Below, one piece after another: positions 9,092 to 17,680 of a stretch of DNA of 64,000 nt (its first letter is position 1; the number at the start of each line of letters is the position of its first letter). The notes below the pieces were generated by a model. The model was not told the origin of the DNA. It saw only the letters and a program-made list of their open reading frames with translations, and searched no databases. The translations under genes and the position numbers were made by a program. Source of the DNA: Methylobacterium sp. FF17 (GTDB lineage: Bacteria > Pseudomonadota > Alphaproteobacteria > Rhizobiales > Beijerinckiaceae); assembly GCF_025813715.1 (NCBI RefSeq), contig NZ_CP107532.1, positions 1,054,001-1,118,000 of the forward strand, written 5' to 3'.

Positions 9092-9724
9092 ATGGCGTAC
9101 GCGGTCAAGGAACTCTTCCACACCCTTCAGGGCGAGGGCGCGCAGGCGGGCCGCGCGGCGGTGTTCTGCCGCTTCGCCGGCTGCAATCTCTGGTCTGGCC
9201 GCGAGGAGGACCGCGCGAGCGCCGCCTGCACCTTCTGCGACACCGACTTCATCGGCATGGATGGCGAGGGCGGCGGCCGCTTCGCCACGCCGGAGGCTCT
9301 CGCCTCCGCCATCGCCGACACCTGGGCGGGAGGGCCGCGCCACCGCTACGTCGTCTTCACGGGCGGCGAGCCGCTGCTCCAGCTCGACCCGGCGCTGATC
9401 GCGGCGGTCCACGCCCTCGGATTCGAGGTCGCGGTGGAGACCAACGGCACCCTCCCCGCCCCCGAGGGCATCGACTGGATCTGCGTCAGCCCGAAGGCCG
9501 GCAACGCCATCGTGCAGCGCACCGGGCACGAACTGAAGCTGGTCTTCCCGCAGGCGGCCGTCGATCCGGACAGCTTCGCGGACCTCGATTTCCGGCATCA
9601 CTGGCTCCAGCCCATGGATGGGCCCGACCGCCTCGCCAACACGGCAGAGGCCGTGGCGTATTGCCGGCGGGACGCACGCTGGCGCCTCTCGCTCCAGACG
9701 CACAAGATCATCGGGATTCCATGA
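9092..9724 (+). CDS. queE: 7-carboxy-7-deazaguanine synthase QueE
   Basis: A 210-residue radical SAM enzyme that converts 6-carboxytetrahydropterin to 7-carboxy-7-deazaguanine. The iron-sulfur cysteines are C31, C46 and C49, giving the C-x14-C-x2-C variant of one QueE subgroup rather than the standard CxxxCxxC. Other features are the N-terminal motif FHTLQGEGAQAG, TGGEPLLQ, and VETNGT. The ATG at 9092 places the start at the conserved AYAVKELF. It is the first gene of queE-queD-queC. Confidence 0.93.
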   Translation: MAYAVKELFHTLQGEGAQAGRAAVFCRFAGCNLWSGREEDRASAACTFCDTDFIGMDGEGGGRFATPEALASAIADTWAGGPRHRYVVFTGGEPLLQLDPALIAAVHALGFEVAVETNGTLPAPEGIDWICVSPKAGNAIVQRTGHELKLVFPQAAVDPDSFADLDFRHHWLQPMDGPDRLANTAEAVAYCRRDARWRLSLQTHKIIGIP

Positions 9725-9782
9725 CTCCCGAAGCGCGATCGCGTCCCCATCACGGCCCGGCCGGGCCAGCAGGTTCCTCACC

Positions 9783-10148
9783 ATGAAGATCACCCAGGCC
9801 TTCACCTTCGAGGCGGCGCATCGCCTGCCGAACGTGCCCGAGACCCATCGCTGCCACCGCATGCACGGGCATTCCTACCGGGTCGAACTCACCCTGTCGG
9901 GCGCCGTCGACCCGGCCACCGGCTGGGTGGTGGATTTCTTCGACGTGGAGCACGCCTTCGCCCCCGTCCTGGCGCGCCTCGACCATTACTGCCTCAACGA
10001 GATCGAGGGGCTGGAGAACCCGACCGCCGAGCACATCGCGGTCTGGATCTGGGAGCGCACCAAGGCGGCGCTGCCGGCTTTATCCTCGGTGAAGGTGTAC
10101 GAGACGCCGATGTCCTGGGCCGAGTACGAAGGCGAGCGCCCGGCATGA
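9783..10148 (+). CDS. queD: 6-carboxy-5,6,7,8-tetrahydropterin synthase QueD
   Basis: A 121-residue enzyme converting 7,8-dihydroneopterin triphosphate to 6-carboxytetrahydropterin. The zinc ligands are H13 (FEAAHRL), H28 and H30 (MHGHSY), and the catalytic cysteine is C24 in THRCHRMHG. The motif [17 protein letters not shown] is characteristic. It begins 58 bases after queE, and its stop overlaps the start of queC in an ATGA. Confidence 0.95.
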   Translation: MKITQAFTFEAAHRLPNVPETHRCHRMHGHSYRVELTLSGAVDPATGWVVDFFDVEHAFAPVLARLDHYCLNEIEGLENPTAEHIAVWIWERTKAALPALSSVKVYETPMSWAEYEGERPA

Positions 10149-10861
10149 GCGGCGGCGCCCTGGTCCTGTTCTCCGGGGGGCAGGACTCGACCACCTGCCT
10201 CGCCTGGGCCCTGGAGCGCTTCGACCGGGTGGAGACCCTCGGCTTCGATTACGGCCAGCGCCACCGGGTCGAACTCGATTGCCGCGAGACCCTGCGCACC
10301 GGGATCCGTGCCCTGAAGCCCGAATGGGCCAATCGCCTCGGCGACGACCACACCCTGGCCCTCGACGCCCTGGGCCGGGTCTCCGAGACCGCGCTGACCC
10401 GCGACACCGCCATCGCCTTCGAGGCCGGTGGGTTGCCCAACACCTTCGTGCCGGGCCGCAATCTCCTGTTCCTGACCTTCGCGGCGGCGCTGGCCTATCG
10501 CCGCGCGCTGACGCATCTGGTCGGCGGCATGTGCGAGACCGATTATTCCGGCTACCCGGATTGCCGGGACGACACCATCAAGGCGCTGCAGGTGGCGCTG
10601 AACCTCGGGATGGACCGCCGCTTCGTGCTGCACACGCCGCTGATGTGGATCGACAAGGCCGAGACCTGGGCACTCGCCAGGGACCTCGGCGGCCCGCCCC
10701 TCGTCGATCTCATCGTGGAGGAGAGCCACACCTGCTATCTTGGGGAGCGCGGCGCGCGCCATGCCTGGGGCCATGGCTGCGGCCAATGTCCGGCCTGTGA
10801 ATTGCGGGCCAAGGGCTACGCCCGGTTCACCGCCGAGGCCGTGGCGGCTCCAAGGACCTGA
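10145..10861 (+). CDS. queC: 7-cyano-7-deazaguanine synthase QueC
   Basis: A 238-residue PP-loop ATPase that makes preQ0 from 7-carboxy-7-deazaguanine and ammonia. The PP-loop SGGQDS is at residues 10-15. The structural zinc site near the C-terminus uses C197, C212, C215 and C218. The start overlaps the queD stop by four bases, indicating translational coupling. With QueE and QueD this completes the route to preQ0; QueF, QueA and Tgt would have to be encoded elsewhere for queuosine. Confidence 0.95.
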   Translation: MSGGALVLFSGGQDSTTCLAWALERFDRVETLGFDYGQRHRVELDCRETLRTGIRALKPEWANRLGDDHTLALDALGRVSETALTRDTAIAFEAGGLPNTFVPGRNLLFLTFAAALAYRRALTHLVGGMCETDYSGYPDCRDDTIKALQVALNLGMDRRFVLHTPLMWIDKAETWALARDLGGPPLVDLIVEESHTCYLGERGARHAWGHGCGQCPACELRAKGYARFTAEAVAAPRT

Positions 10862-10950
10862 CCCTGTCGTCGGCAGCGCGCTGGCCCACGAGACCCTTCT
10901 CCGGCATCCCGGACGCGGCACGGCTCTCCACCCCGGAGACGCCTCGATCC

Positions 10951-10995
10951 CGGGCAAGACGTACCCAGACAAGACGTGCCCAGGCAAGACGTGGC
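10951..10995. repeat. Three tandem copies of a 15-base repeat
   Basis: Three imperfect 15-base units follow each other at 10951-10965, 10966-10980 and 10981-10995. They share the core CAAGACGT; the units read CGGGCAAGACGTACC, CAGACAAGACGTGCC and CAGGCAAGACGTGGC. The array lies just before the SGNH hydrolase gene, downstream of queC. It may be a slippage-generated microsatellite or a set of protein-binding sites; nothing decides between these. Confidence 0.8.
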
Positions 10996-11010
10996 GATCC
11001 GAGGATACGG

Positions 11011-11799
11011 ATGAACGGTTCGGACCTCGGTCTCCCCCGATCTCCCTCCGGGCGTGGGATGCGCCCGCTGGCGATCGCCGTGGCCCTGAGCGCCATGCTC
11101 GCCGCGCCCGCAATCGTCGCCGCCCCCATGGCCGGCTCGACCGAGGAGGCGGAGCGCAACAGGCAATTGGCCAGCGAGCACCTGATGCAGCGCCTGCCGG
11201 CGATCCGCGCGGCACTGTCGGCGGCACAGCCGGGATTCGTCTTCCTGGCGGGCAACTCCCACGCCGAGCTCCTCGGCAACGTGCTCGCCCGGCGTCTCCC
11301 GGCGGTCGTCAATGGCGGGATCGGCGGCACCTCGGCACGCCGTTACGCGGCGGAACTCGACGGGTTGAGCGTCCCGGTCCGGGCCGGCGTCGCGGTGCTG
11401 TTCCTCGGCACGAACGACATTCTGCGTCACGCCGCCCCCCTGTCCGACAGAACCCTGGGCGGGTTTAAGGCGGCCGCTTCGCGCAGTCTCGAATGGCTGC
11501 GGGCCAACGCCGATCTCGTGCTGGTCGCCGCCGTCCCGCCGATCGGCCCGGAAGCGCAGGCAGACCGGGATCCCGCAGCGGTGGCGGCCTATTCGGCGGC
11601 CCTGCGCGGCTTGTGCGACCGGCACGGATGCCGGTTCTTCGATCCGTTCGCGAACCTGCGCGACGGCGAGGCGGGCCTGACCACGCAGGCGGCACCGCCG
11701 GACGGGGTGCACCTGCGCGACTACGAGGCGCTGGCTGCCGACCTGGAAACACGCCTGCGCGCGCTCGGCGACACCGTACCTCGACGGCCCCCGGAGTGA
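11011..11799 (+). CDS. Secreted SGNH/GDSL-type hydrolase
   Basis: A 262-residue protein with a signal-peptide-like segment (RPLAIAVALSAMLAAPAIVAA). It carries the SGNH blocks: catalytic Ser in AGNSHAE, Gly in GGIGGTSARR, Asn in FLGTNDI and the Asp-x-x-His pair in PDGVHL. This predicts an exported esterase or acyl hydrolase; the substrate is unknown. The start could be ATG 11011 or ATG 11059. The latter puts the signal peptide directly at the N-terminus and is at least as likely. A tandem 15-base repeat ends 15 bases upstream. Confidence 0.8.
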   Translation: MNGSDLGLPRSPSGRGMRPLAIAVALSAMLAAPAIVAAPMAGSTEEAERNRQLASEHLMQRLPAIRAALSAAQPGFVFLAGNSHAELLGNVLARRLPAVVNGGIGGTSARRYAAELDGLSVPVRAGVAVLFLGTNDILRHAAPLSDRTLGGFKAAASRSLEWLRANADLVLVAAVPPIGPEAQADRDPAAVAAYSAALRGLCDRHGCRFFDPFANLRDGEAGLTTQAAPPDGVHLRDYEALAADLETRLRALGDTVPRRPPE

Positions 11800-11901
11800 T
11801 CCCGTTTCCGATCGATCCCCTCGGGGTCTTGCAAGGGCGGGCCCCCTCACGTTCGGGGGAGGGACCGCGTCGTCGGCTGCCGAGGCCGCGGGTCCCCCGC
11901 C

Positions 11902-12501
11902 TCAGCTCCAGGCGCGCATCCCCTCCGGTGTGGTGAAGTCCCGAGGCCGGACGTCGCGGGCGGCGCCGCGGACCGCTTCGATCCCCTTCGGAAACCCGCT
12001 TCGGTTCCGGTAATCCGCCCGGACCCGCTCCGAGGGCGCCAGCGGAGCGTCGGAGAGAGCCTGTGCGCAGAGGATGTCGGCCACGCCGACCCCCGCGAGG
12101 GCCGTCAGGGCGATGACCGTGTTGGTCCGGTGGCGCGGGTCGCCGCCGAGCCCGGGCAGCACGGTGGCGACGTCGAGGCCGTCGCCGGCGACCCGGGCCC
12201 AGATCCAGGGTGTCGGATCATGGGAGCCGAGGATGCCGGCGCCCTGGACGATCTCGCGCACGCCGTAGGCCCTCACCAGCGGGCCGGCGCGCGGCATGCC
12301 GAGCCAGCGCGCGATCGCGTCGCCGCAGGTCAGCTCCGTCACCCCGAGGACGAGGGAGAACCAGCCGAGGCCCTGCGCCAGCTGACGGGTGGCCGGATCG
12401 GGCCGGCGCCGCCGGTCCGAGGCGAGGCGGGCGGGCGGGGCGTCGCGCCCGGTGCGCCCGTGGCGGGCGGTCGGATCCTGTCGGGACGCGGATGCGGGCA
12501 T
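11902..12501 (-). CDS. Small membrane protein next to the alcohol dehydrogenase
   Basis: A 199-residue protein I cannot assign to a function. A basic, poorly ordered N-terminus (about 1-40) is followed by hydrophobic stretches around LGWFSLVLGVTEL, VREIVQGAGILG, GLDVATVLPGLG and VIALTALAGVGVADILC, suggesting three or four membrane helices. Similar short proteins are sometimes labelled cyclase/dehydrase in alphaproteobacterial genomes, a name not supported by motifs here. It starts 32 bases after the end of the Zn alcohol dehydrogenase gene and is probably co-transcribed with it. Confidence 0.6.
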   Translation of the reverse strand: MPASASRQDPTARHGRTGRDAPPARLASDRRRRPDPATRQLAQGLGWFSLVLGVTELTCGDAIARWLGMPRAGPLVRAYGVREIVQGAGILGSHDPTPWIWARVAGDGLDVATVLPGLGGDPRHRTNTVIALTALAGVGVADILCAQALSDAPLAPSERVRADYRNRSGFPKGIEAVRGAARDVRPRDFTTPEGMRAWS

Positions 12502-12533
12502 GCGGACCTCCTTGAAGCGGGATCAGGGGATGA

Positions 12534-13706
12534 TCAGGGCCTGAGCACGACCTTGATGCAGTTGTCCTTCTTGTCGCGGAACGTCTTGTAGAGCTCGGGC
12601 CCGTCCTCGAGATGGCCCCGGTGGGTGATGACGAAGGACGGGTCGATCTGGCCGTTGGCGATGCGCTGGACGAGGTCGTCGGTCCAGCGATTGACGTGGG
12701 TCTGCCCGGTGCGCAGCGTGAGTCCCTTGTTCATCAGGGCGCCCATCGGGATCTTGTCGACGAGCCCGCCATAGACGCCCGGAACCGAGAGGATGCCGGC
12801 CGGGCGGCAGACGTAGATCATCTCGCGCAGCACCGTGGCGCGGTCGCTCTCCAGCATCATCGCCTGCTTCACGCGGTCGTAGGCGTGCTCGAGGGCGCGG
12901 GGCGCGTGCGCCTCCATGCCGACCGCGTCGATGCACTTCTCCGGACCCTTGCCGGCGGTGAGCTGGTTCAGGCGCTCCACCGTGCTCTCGGTGGCATTGT
13001 CGATGGTGATCGCGCCGCCCGCGCGGGCCATCTCCAGGCGCTCGGGCACCCGGTCGATGCACACCACCTGCTTGGCGCCGAGTAGGATCGCGGAGCGGAT
13101 CGCCATCTGGCCGACCGGGCCGGCGCCCCAGATCGCCACCGTGTCGGTGGGCTGGATGTCGGCCTGGACCGCGGCCTGCCAGCCGGTGGGGAAGATGTCG
13201 CCGAGGAACAGCACCTGCTCGTCGCTGAGCCCGTCCGGCACCTTGATGTGGGTCTTGTCGGCGAAGGGCACGCGGACGTACTCGGCCTGTCCGCCCTGGT
13301 AGCCCCCGGTGAGGTGGGTGTAGCCGAACAGGCCCGCGGTGGTGTGCCCGAAGGCCTTGGCGGCGAGGTGCTTGTTGCGATTCGAGCGCTCGCAGACCGA
13401 GAAGAAGCCGCGCTTGCACTGGTCGCACTCGCCGCAGATGATCGTGAACGGGATCACCACGCGCTCGCCCTTGCGCAGGGCGCCGTTGATGCCCTTGCCG
13501 GTCTCGACCACCTCGCCCATGAACTCGTGGCCCATGACGTCGCCCTTCTCCATGCCGGGCATGAAGTGGTCGTAGAGGTGCAGGTCGGAGCCGCAGATCG
13601 CGCAGGACGTGACCTTGATGATCGCGTCCCGGTCGTCCTCGATGCGAGGATCAGGCACGGATTCGCAGCGAATGTCCTGAGTGCCGTGCCAGACAAGAGC
13701 TTTCAT
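12534..13706 (-). CDS. Zinc-dependent alcohol dehydrogenase (formaldehyde-dehydrogenase-like MDR family)
   Basis: A 390-residue medium-chain dehydrogenase. Catalytic zinc ligands include C38 (CAICGSDLH) and H60-E61 (GHEFMGEV); the structural zinc uses C91, C94, C97 and C105. The Rossmann motif is WGAGPVGQMA. The long insert between the zinc lobe and the cofactor domain is that of the FdhA/threonine-dehydrogenase-like group acting on S-hydroxymethyl or other alcohols with NAD. ATG at 13706 begins at the conserved MKALVWHG. The substrate is not determined. Confidence 0.88.
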   Translation of the reverse strand: MKALVWHGTQDIRCESVPDPRIEDDRDAIIKVTSCAICGSDLHLYDHFMPGMEKGDVMGHEFMGEVVETGKGINGALRKGERVVIPFTIICGECDQCKRGFFSVCERSNRNKHLAAKAFGHTTAGLFGYTHLTGGYQGGQAEYVRVPFADKTHIKVPDGLSDEQVLFLGDIFPTGWQAAVQADIQPTDTVAIWGAGPVGQMAIRSAILLGAKQVVCIDRVPERLEMARAGGAITIDNATESTVERLNQLTAGKGPEKCIDAVGMEAHAPRALEHAYDRVKQAMMLESDRATVLREMIYVCRPAGILSVPGVYGGLVDKIPMGALMNKGLTLRTGQTHVNRWTDDLVQRIANGQIDPSFVITHRGHLEDGPELYKTFRDKKDNCIKVVLRP

Positions 13707-13779
13707 CGCGTCCCTCCCGCATGCGGCGAATCTGTCGCCATCGCTGCGAGAACCGCGCAAGCGGGCGCGGGTTCGGTGC

Positions 13780-14682
13780 TCAATCGTACGGATCTGCCGC
13801 CAGGCTCGCGCACGCTCCCCGCAGCAGCTCGACCAGCCGCACCGCGTGAGGCCCCGGGGGGCGCCCCGCCGGCCGGATCAGCAGGGTCTCGATGGGCAGC
13901 GCGGGCCGGAAGGGTCTCAGCACGATGGGCAGGCCGGCGCAGGCCCGGGCCGGCACGGGATCGACGATGGCGAGCCCGAGTCCCTCGGCAACGAGCCCGC
14001 AGCGCGCCGCCGTGTACTGGGCCATCAGGGCGAAGCGCGGCGCGAGGCCGGCCGCCGCGAATCGCGCTTCGACGGCTGCCTGGAAGGGCCCGGGGCCGCC
14101 CGCGACGAGGGTTTCAGGGGCGAGATCTTCGACCCGAATCGTTCGCTCGCGTGCGAGCGCATGTCCGCGCGGCAGCGCGCAGACCGCATCGACGGTGAGG
14201 AAGGGCTCGGCCTCCACCCCCGCATAGCCGAATCGGGGCCGGACGAGGCCGAGGTCGCACTGGCCCGAGGCCGCCCAGGACCAGATCGTATCGGGACCGG
14301 GCACATGGACCGCGACGCGGATGCCGGGATGCTCTGCGACGAGCCCACGGATCGCCCGGGGCAGCAGGCCGGCCGCCAGCGACGGCTGGCAGGCGATGCG
14401 CAGGGGCCCCGTGCCCCGTTCACGGATCTGGCGGGCGGCGTGGCGCAGGTGCTCGAGCCCCGCACAGGTGTTCTCGACCTCGCGGGCGAAGGCTTCTCCC
14501 TCGGCGGTGGGCAGGGCGCTGCCGTGCCCGCGCACGAACAGGGTCAGCCCGAGCTCGGCCTCGAGCTGCGCCATCGCGCGGCTCACCTGAGGCTGGCCGA
14601 GTCCCAGCGCGGCGGCGGCCCGCGTCATGCCGCCGTGACGCAGCACCGCACGAAAGAGATCGAGATGGGCCGGGTTGATCAT
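13780..14682 (-). CDS. LysR-family transcriptional regulator
   Basis: A 300-residue regulator. The N-terminal winged helix-turn-helix (residues about 5-64) includes GGMTRAAAALGLGQPQVSRAMAQLEAELGLTLF, split here only to point at the recognition helix QPQVSRA. The effector-binding domain covers about 90-290. It is divergent from the YdcZ-like gene across a 112-base gap containing a perfect inverted repeat. The usual LysR arrangement suggests it controls that neighbour; the effector is unknown. Confidence 0.9.
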   Translation of the reverse strand: MINPAHLDLFRAVLRHGGMTRAAAALGLGQPQVSRAMAQLEAELGLTLFVRGHGSALPTAEGEAFAREVENTCAGLEHLRHAARQIRERGTGPLRIACQPSLAAGLLPRAIRGLVAEHPGIRVAVHVPGPDTIWSWAASGQCDLGLVRPRFGYAGVEAEPFLTVDAVCALPRGHALARERTIRVEDLAPETLVAGGPGPFQAAVEARFAAAGLAPRFALMAQYTAARCGLVAEGLGLAIVDPVPARACAGLPIVLRPFRPALPIETLLIRPAGRPPGPHAVRLVELLRGACASLAADPYD

Positions 14683-14709
14683 GCCGGATCCGCATGGACA
14701 GGCGCCGAT

Positions 14710-14723
14710 CCGTCATTTGACGG
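14710..14723. promoter_or_regulatory. Candidate LysR operator
   Basis: The inverted repeat CCGTCA-TT-TGACGG lies in the 112-base gap between the divergent LysR and YdcZ-like genes, 28 bases before the LysR start and 72 bases before the transporter start. Six-base perfect arms fit a regulator site, though the T-n11-A LysR signature is not evident. Confidence 0.45.
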
Positions 14724-14794
14724 CATGGGCCCGTGATGGTTGTCAAGGCGCGGTCACCTGCCGCGTCATGCGACGGGCGACCTCGGAGAGGTCC

Positions 14795-15247
14795 ATGCCC
14801 CTGCTCACGCTCCTGCTTCCCGTGGTCCTGTCCGTCCTGGCGGGCGCCTGCATCGTCGTGCAGCAGGCGCTCATCGCGAACCTGCGGCTTGCCCTGAACT
14901 CCTCCGCCTGGGCCGGCTTCATCAGCTACTTCGTCGGATTGCTCTGCATGGTGGCGCTGGCGCTCGCGCTGCGCGATCCCCTGCCCCCGGCGAGTGTCGC
15001 GGCGCGCATCCCGTGGTGGGCCTGGAGCGGGGGCGCGTTCGGGGCGATCTTCATCGCGCTCGCCACCATCCTGGTGCCGCAACTCGGCGCCGCCACCTTC
15101 CTCGCCCTCCTCGTCACCGGGCAGATGCTCGCCTCGGTGGCCTTCGACCATTTCGGCTGGCTCGGCCTCGCCCAGCGCGCCCTCGACGGGCCCCGCATCA
15201 TGGGGGTCGTGCTGCTGATCGCCGGGGTGATCCTGATCCGGCGCTGA
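14795..15247 (+). CDS. DMT-superfamily membrane protein (YdcZ/DUF606 type)
   Basis: A 150-residue, highly hydrophobic protein with about five membrane helices (LTLLLPVVLSVLAGACIVVQ, SAWAGFISYFVGLLCMVALA, FGAIFIALATILVPQ, TFLALLVTGQMLAS, IMGVVLLIAGVILI). The family is a half-size member of the drug/metabolite transporter superfamily and may act as a dimer. The substrate is unknown. The ATG at 14795 was chosen because it begins directly at the first helix. It faces the divergent LysR gene. Confidence 0.85.
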   Translation: MPLLTLLLPVVLSVLAGACIVVQQALIANLRLALNSSAWAGFISYFVGLLCMVALALALRDPLPPASVAARIPWWAWSGGAFGAIFIALATILVPQLGAATFLALLVTGQMLASVAFDHFGWLGLAQRALDGPRIMGVVLLIAGVILIRR

Positions 15248-15251
15248 ACGC

Positions 15252-15722
15252 TCACGCCCCCAGGGCGTGCAGGACGATTTCGCGCCGGTGCGGACGGTCG
15301 CGGTGCTCGATGAGGTAGATGCCCTGCCAGGTGCCGAGCGCGAGGCGACCGCCGAGCACGGGGATGCTCAGGGCCGTATCCGTCACCATCGTGCGGATAT
15401 GGGCCGGCATGTCGTCCGGCCCCTCCGCGCCGTGCACGTAGCCGGCATGGCGCGGTGCGAGGCCGTCGAGGGCGGTCAGCAGGTCCGTGCGGACGTCGGG
15501 GTCGGCATTTTCCTGGATCGTCAGGGAGGCCGAGGTGTGCCGGCAGAACACGGTGACGAGGCCGGTGGTGATCCGGACCTCGGCCAGGAACGCCGCGACC
15601 GCGCGCGTGAGATCCGTGAAGCCCTGGCCCGGCGTGGCGACCGTCAGCGTCGCGCTCGCCTGGCGCTCCACCGCGCCGCTGGAAAAACCTTGCGGCGCTC
15701 CGACCTTGCCCGCGTTCCTCAT
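15252..15722 (-). CDS. YjbQ/UPF0047 family protein
   Basis: A 156-residue protein of the YjbQ family, sometimes annotated as secondary thiamine-phosphate synthase. It shows the characteristic FCRHTSASLTIQENADPDVRTD stretch (seen from about residue 58), a later HIRTMVTD and the end segment GTWQGIYLIEHRDRPHRR. Its start ATG overlaps the stop of the DNA ligase in an ATGA, so it is translationally coupled to the ligase. Its real role in cells is unclear. Confidence 0.88.
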   Translation of the reverse strand: MRNAGKVGAPQGFSSGAVERQASATLTVATPGQGFTDLTRAVAAFLAEVRITTGLVTVFCRHTSASLTIQENADPDVRTDLLTALDGLAPRHAGYVHGAEGPDDMPAHIRTMVTDTALSIPVLGGRLALGTWQGIYLIEHRDRPHRREIVLHALGA

Positions 15723-17680
15723 GCCTGAGCCTCACTGATGGCCTCGCCGGGCGCGACCTCGCGCTCGCCCCGCGCCAGGATGGTTTCCAGCGCCTCGATC
15801 CGGTCGGCTTCCGCCGCCGGCTTGTCCCAGCGGATGCGGGCGACGCGCGGGAAGCGCATGGCGACCCCCGACTTGTGCCGGGTCGAGCGCTGGACCCCCT
15901 CGAAGGCGATCTCCAGCACGAGGCCGTGGTCGAGCCCGTAGGCGACTTCGCGCACCGGGCCGAAGCGCTTCGTGGTGTTGTTGCGGACGTAACGGTCGAG
16001 CTTCGCGAGTTCGGCATCGGTGAAGCCGTGATAGGCCTTGCCCACCGGCACCAGTTCGGGGCTGCCGTCCTCCCGCTCGCGCCAGACCCCGAAGGTGTAG
16101 TCCGAGTAGAACGACGAGCGTTTCCCATGCCCGCGCTGGGCGTACATCATCACCGTGTCGACGCGGAACGGCTCGCGCTTCCACTTCCACCACGGGCCCT
16201 TGGGGCGGCCCGGCAGGTAGGCGCTGTCGCGGGCCTTCAGCATGACGCCCTCGATGGCGTCCGAGTCGGCGCCGCCGCCGACGGAAGCCGGGTCCGAGCG
16301 GGCCGCGGCGAGGTCGTCCCAGGTCGCGAACGGCACCAGGGGCGAGAGGTCGATGCGGGCGTGGTCCAGGGCGGCGACGAAGGCTTCCAGGCGCCGGCGC
16401 CGCTCGGTGAAGGGCAGCGGGCGCAGGTCCTCGCCCTCCGCATGCATCAGGTCGTAGGCGCGCACGTGGGCGGGGAACTCCTCGAGCAGCTTCGGCGTCA
16501 CGGCCTTCCGGTTCAGGCGCTGCTGGAGCACGTTGAAGCTCTGCACGCGGGTTTCCCGCAGGATCAGGAGTTCGCCGTCGATGGCGCCGTCGAAGGTGAT
16601 GGCCTCGGCGAGATCCGGAAACGCGCCCGAGATGTCCTCGCCCGTGCGCGAGTAGATCCGCGCCACCTGGGCGCCGGCTTCGTCGCGCCCGCCGACGAGC
16701 TGGACCCGGATGCCGTCCCACTTCCACTCGCCCGAGAACGCGGCCGGGTCGAGCTTCTCGAAATCCCCGTCCTCGTCGATGGGGTGGGACAGCATGGGCG
16801 GCCGGAACGGGGCCGGGTTCCGGGTGGTCGGGCGCTCGGCCCGCCCCTCCACCCAGGCGAACAGGGTGGCGTAGGGCGGCTCCAGCCCGTGCCAGACCTC
16901 CTCCACCGCATCGGCCTCGTGGCCGCCGAGCGCCCCGATGGCGGTCTTGGCCAGACGCGCCGAGACGCCGACCCGCAAGGCCCCGGTGATGAGCTTCAGG
17001 AGCGCCCAGCGCCCGGTCTCGTCGAGGGCGTCGAGCCACTCGGCGATGCGGGCCGGCAGGTCCGCCTTCTTCACGGTGCCGAGGGTTTCCACCACCTCGG
17101 CGAGGGTGGGGACGTGCGGCGGCGGGTTGTTGTGGCCGATGGGAGCGACCGCATTCGGCCCGCCCTCCGCCGCGGGGGAGGCATCCGCCGCGTGCCCGCC
17201 CGGGGCGCTCTTCGGCCGCCGTCCGGGACGAACCGCGACGGGCTCCCTCTCTTGGAATTCCCTCTCCTGGAAGGAGAGGGTTGGGGTGAGGTGTGGTCCA
17301 TCTTCGGACAGGTCACGCACCTCACCCTGTCCCTCTCCTTCCAGGAGAGGGGACCCGCGATGCCGGCCGGATTCGGGAGAGCCGCCGTCATTCTCGGATG
17401 TCGGCGCGGGCGCCGGCCAGATCAGCGCCGTGGTCTCGGCGAGATCGCCGACGTAGTTGTGCGAGAGCGCGAACAGCACCGGGTCGATGCGCGCCTCCAC
17501 CAGCCCCCGGATCATCGCGGGCTTGGCCTCGCGGAACGTCAGGCCGCCGGTCATCGCGGCGAGCGCGTAGCCGCGTTCCGGGTCCGGCGCATGGGCGAAG
17601 TAATCCTGCAGCAAGCGCAGCTTGGCGTTGCGGCGCGGCTCGTAGGCGAGGCGGTCGAGGAGATGAGCGAAGTCGTTCAC
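15719..17680 (-). CDS. ATP-dependent DNA ligase (ligase-associated exonuclease operon), with an internal repeat-derived insert
   Basis: A 653-residue ATP-dependent ligase from GTG 17680. An N-terminal DNA-binding domain is split: residues 1-90 and about 188-290 belong to the family. Residues 91-187 are an insertion. The nucleotidyltransferase motif has catalytic K320 in EWKWDGIR, then the OB-fold with VMLKARDSAYLPGRPKGPWWKWK. The family is usually 530-570 residues, so about 100 are extra, encoded partly by a palindromic repeat at 17260-17352. Its start overlaps the exonuclease stop by four bases. It seals nicks, probably in a non-replicative repair pathway. Confidence 0.9.
   Translation of the reverse strand: MNDFAHLLDRLAYEPRRNAKLRLLQDYFAHAPDPERGYALAAMTGGLTFREAKPAMIRGLVEARIDPVLFALSHNYVGDLAETTALIWPAPAPTSENDGGSPESGRHRGSPLLEGEGQGEVRDLSEDGPHLTPTLSFQEREFQEREPVAVRPGRRPKSAPGGHAADASPAAEGGPNAVAPIGHNNPPPHVPTLAEVVETLGTVKKADLPARIAEWLDALDETGRWALLKLITGALRVGVSARLAKTAIGALGGHEADAVEEVWHGLEPPYATLFAWVEGRAERPTTRNPAPFRPPMLSHPIDEDGDFEKLDPAAFSGEWKWDGIRVQLVGGRDEAGAQVARIYSRTGEDISGAFPDLAEAITFDGAIDGELLILRETRVQSFNVLQQRLNRKAVTPKLLEEFPAHVRAYDLMHAEGEDLRPLPFTERRRRLEAFVAALDHARIDLSPLVPFATWDDLAAARSDPASVGGGADSDAIEGVMLKARDSAYLPGRPKGPWWKWKREPFRVDTVMMYAQRGHGKRSSFYSDYTFGVWREREDGSPELVPVGKAYHGFTDAELAKLDRYVRNNTTKRFGPVREVAYGLDHGLVLEIAFEGVQRSTRHKSGVAMRFPRVARIRWDKPAAEADRIEALETILARGEREVAPGEAISEAQA
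17260..17352. repeat. Palindromic repeat element inside the DNA ligase gene
   Basis: A long imperfect inverted repeat. The left arm starts at 17260 with CCCTCTCCTGGAAGGAGAGGG and continues TTGGGGTGAGGTG; the right arm ends at 17352 and is its near-exact reverse complement (mismatches only around TTGGGG versus ACAGGG). About 24 bases form the loop. Each arm also contains a smaller palindrome. Such CTCTCCT/AGGAGAGGG elements are common between genes in many GC-rich Alphaproteobacteria. Here the element is open in the ligase frame and encodes about residues 110-141 of the insert. Confidence 0.85.

Noticed and set aside
10951..10995. The 15-base array as a CRISPR remnant
   Set aside because: The units are contiguous, without spacers, and too short for CRISPR repeats.
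11821..11880. A GC-rich terminator between the SGNH and membrane-protein genes
   Set aside because: The pairing around CCCCCTCACG/TTCGGGGGAGG is weak and has no T-run; it is not strong enough to list as a terminator.
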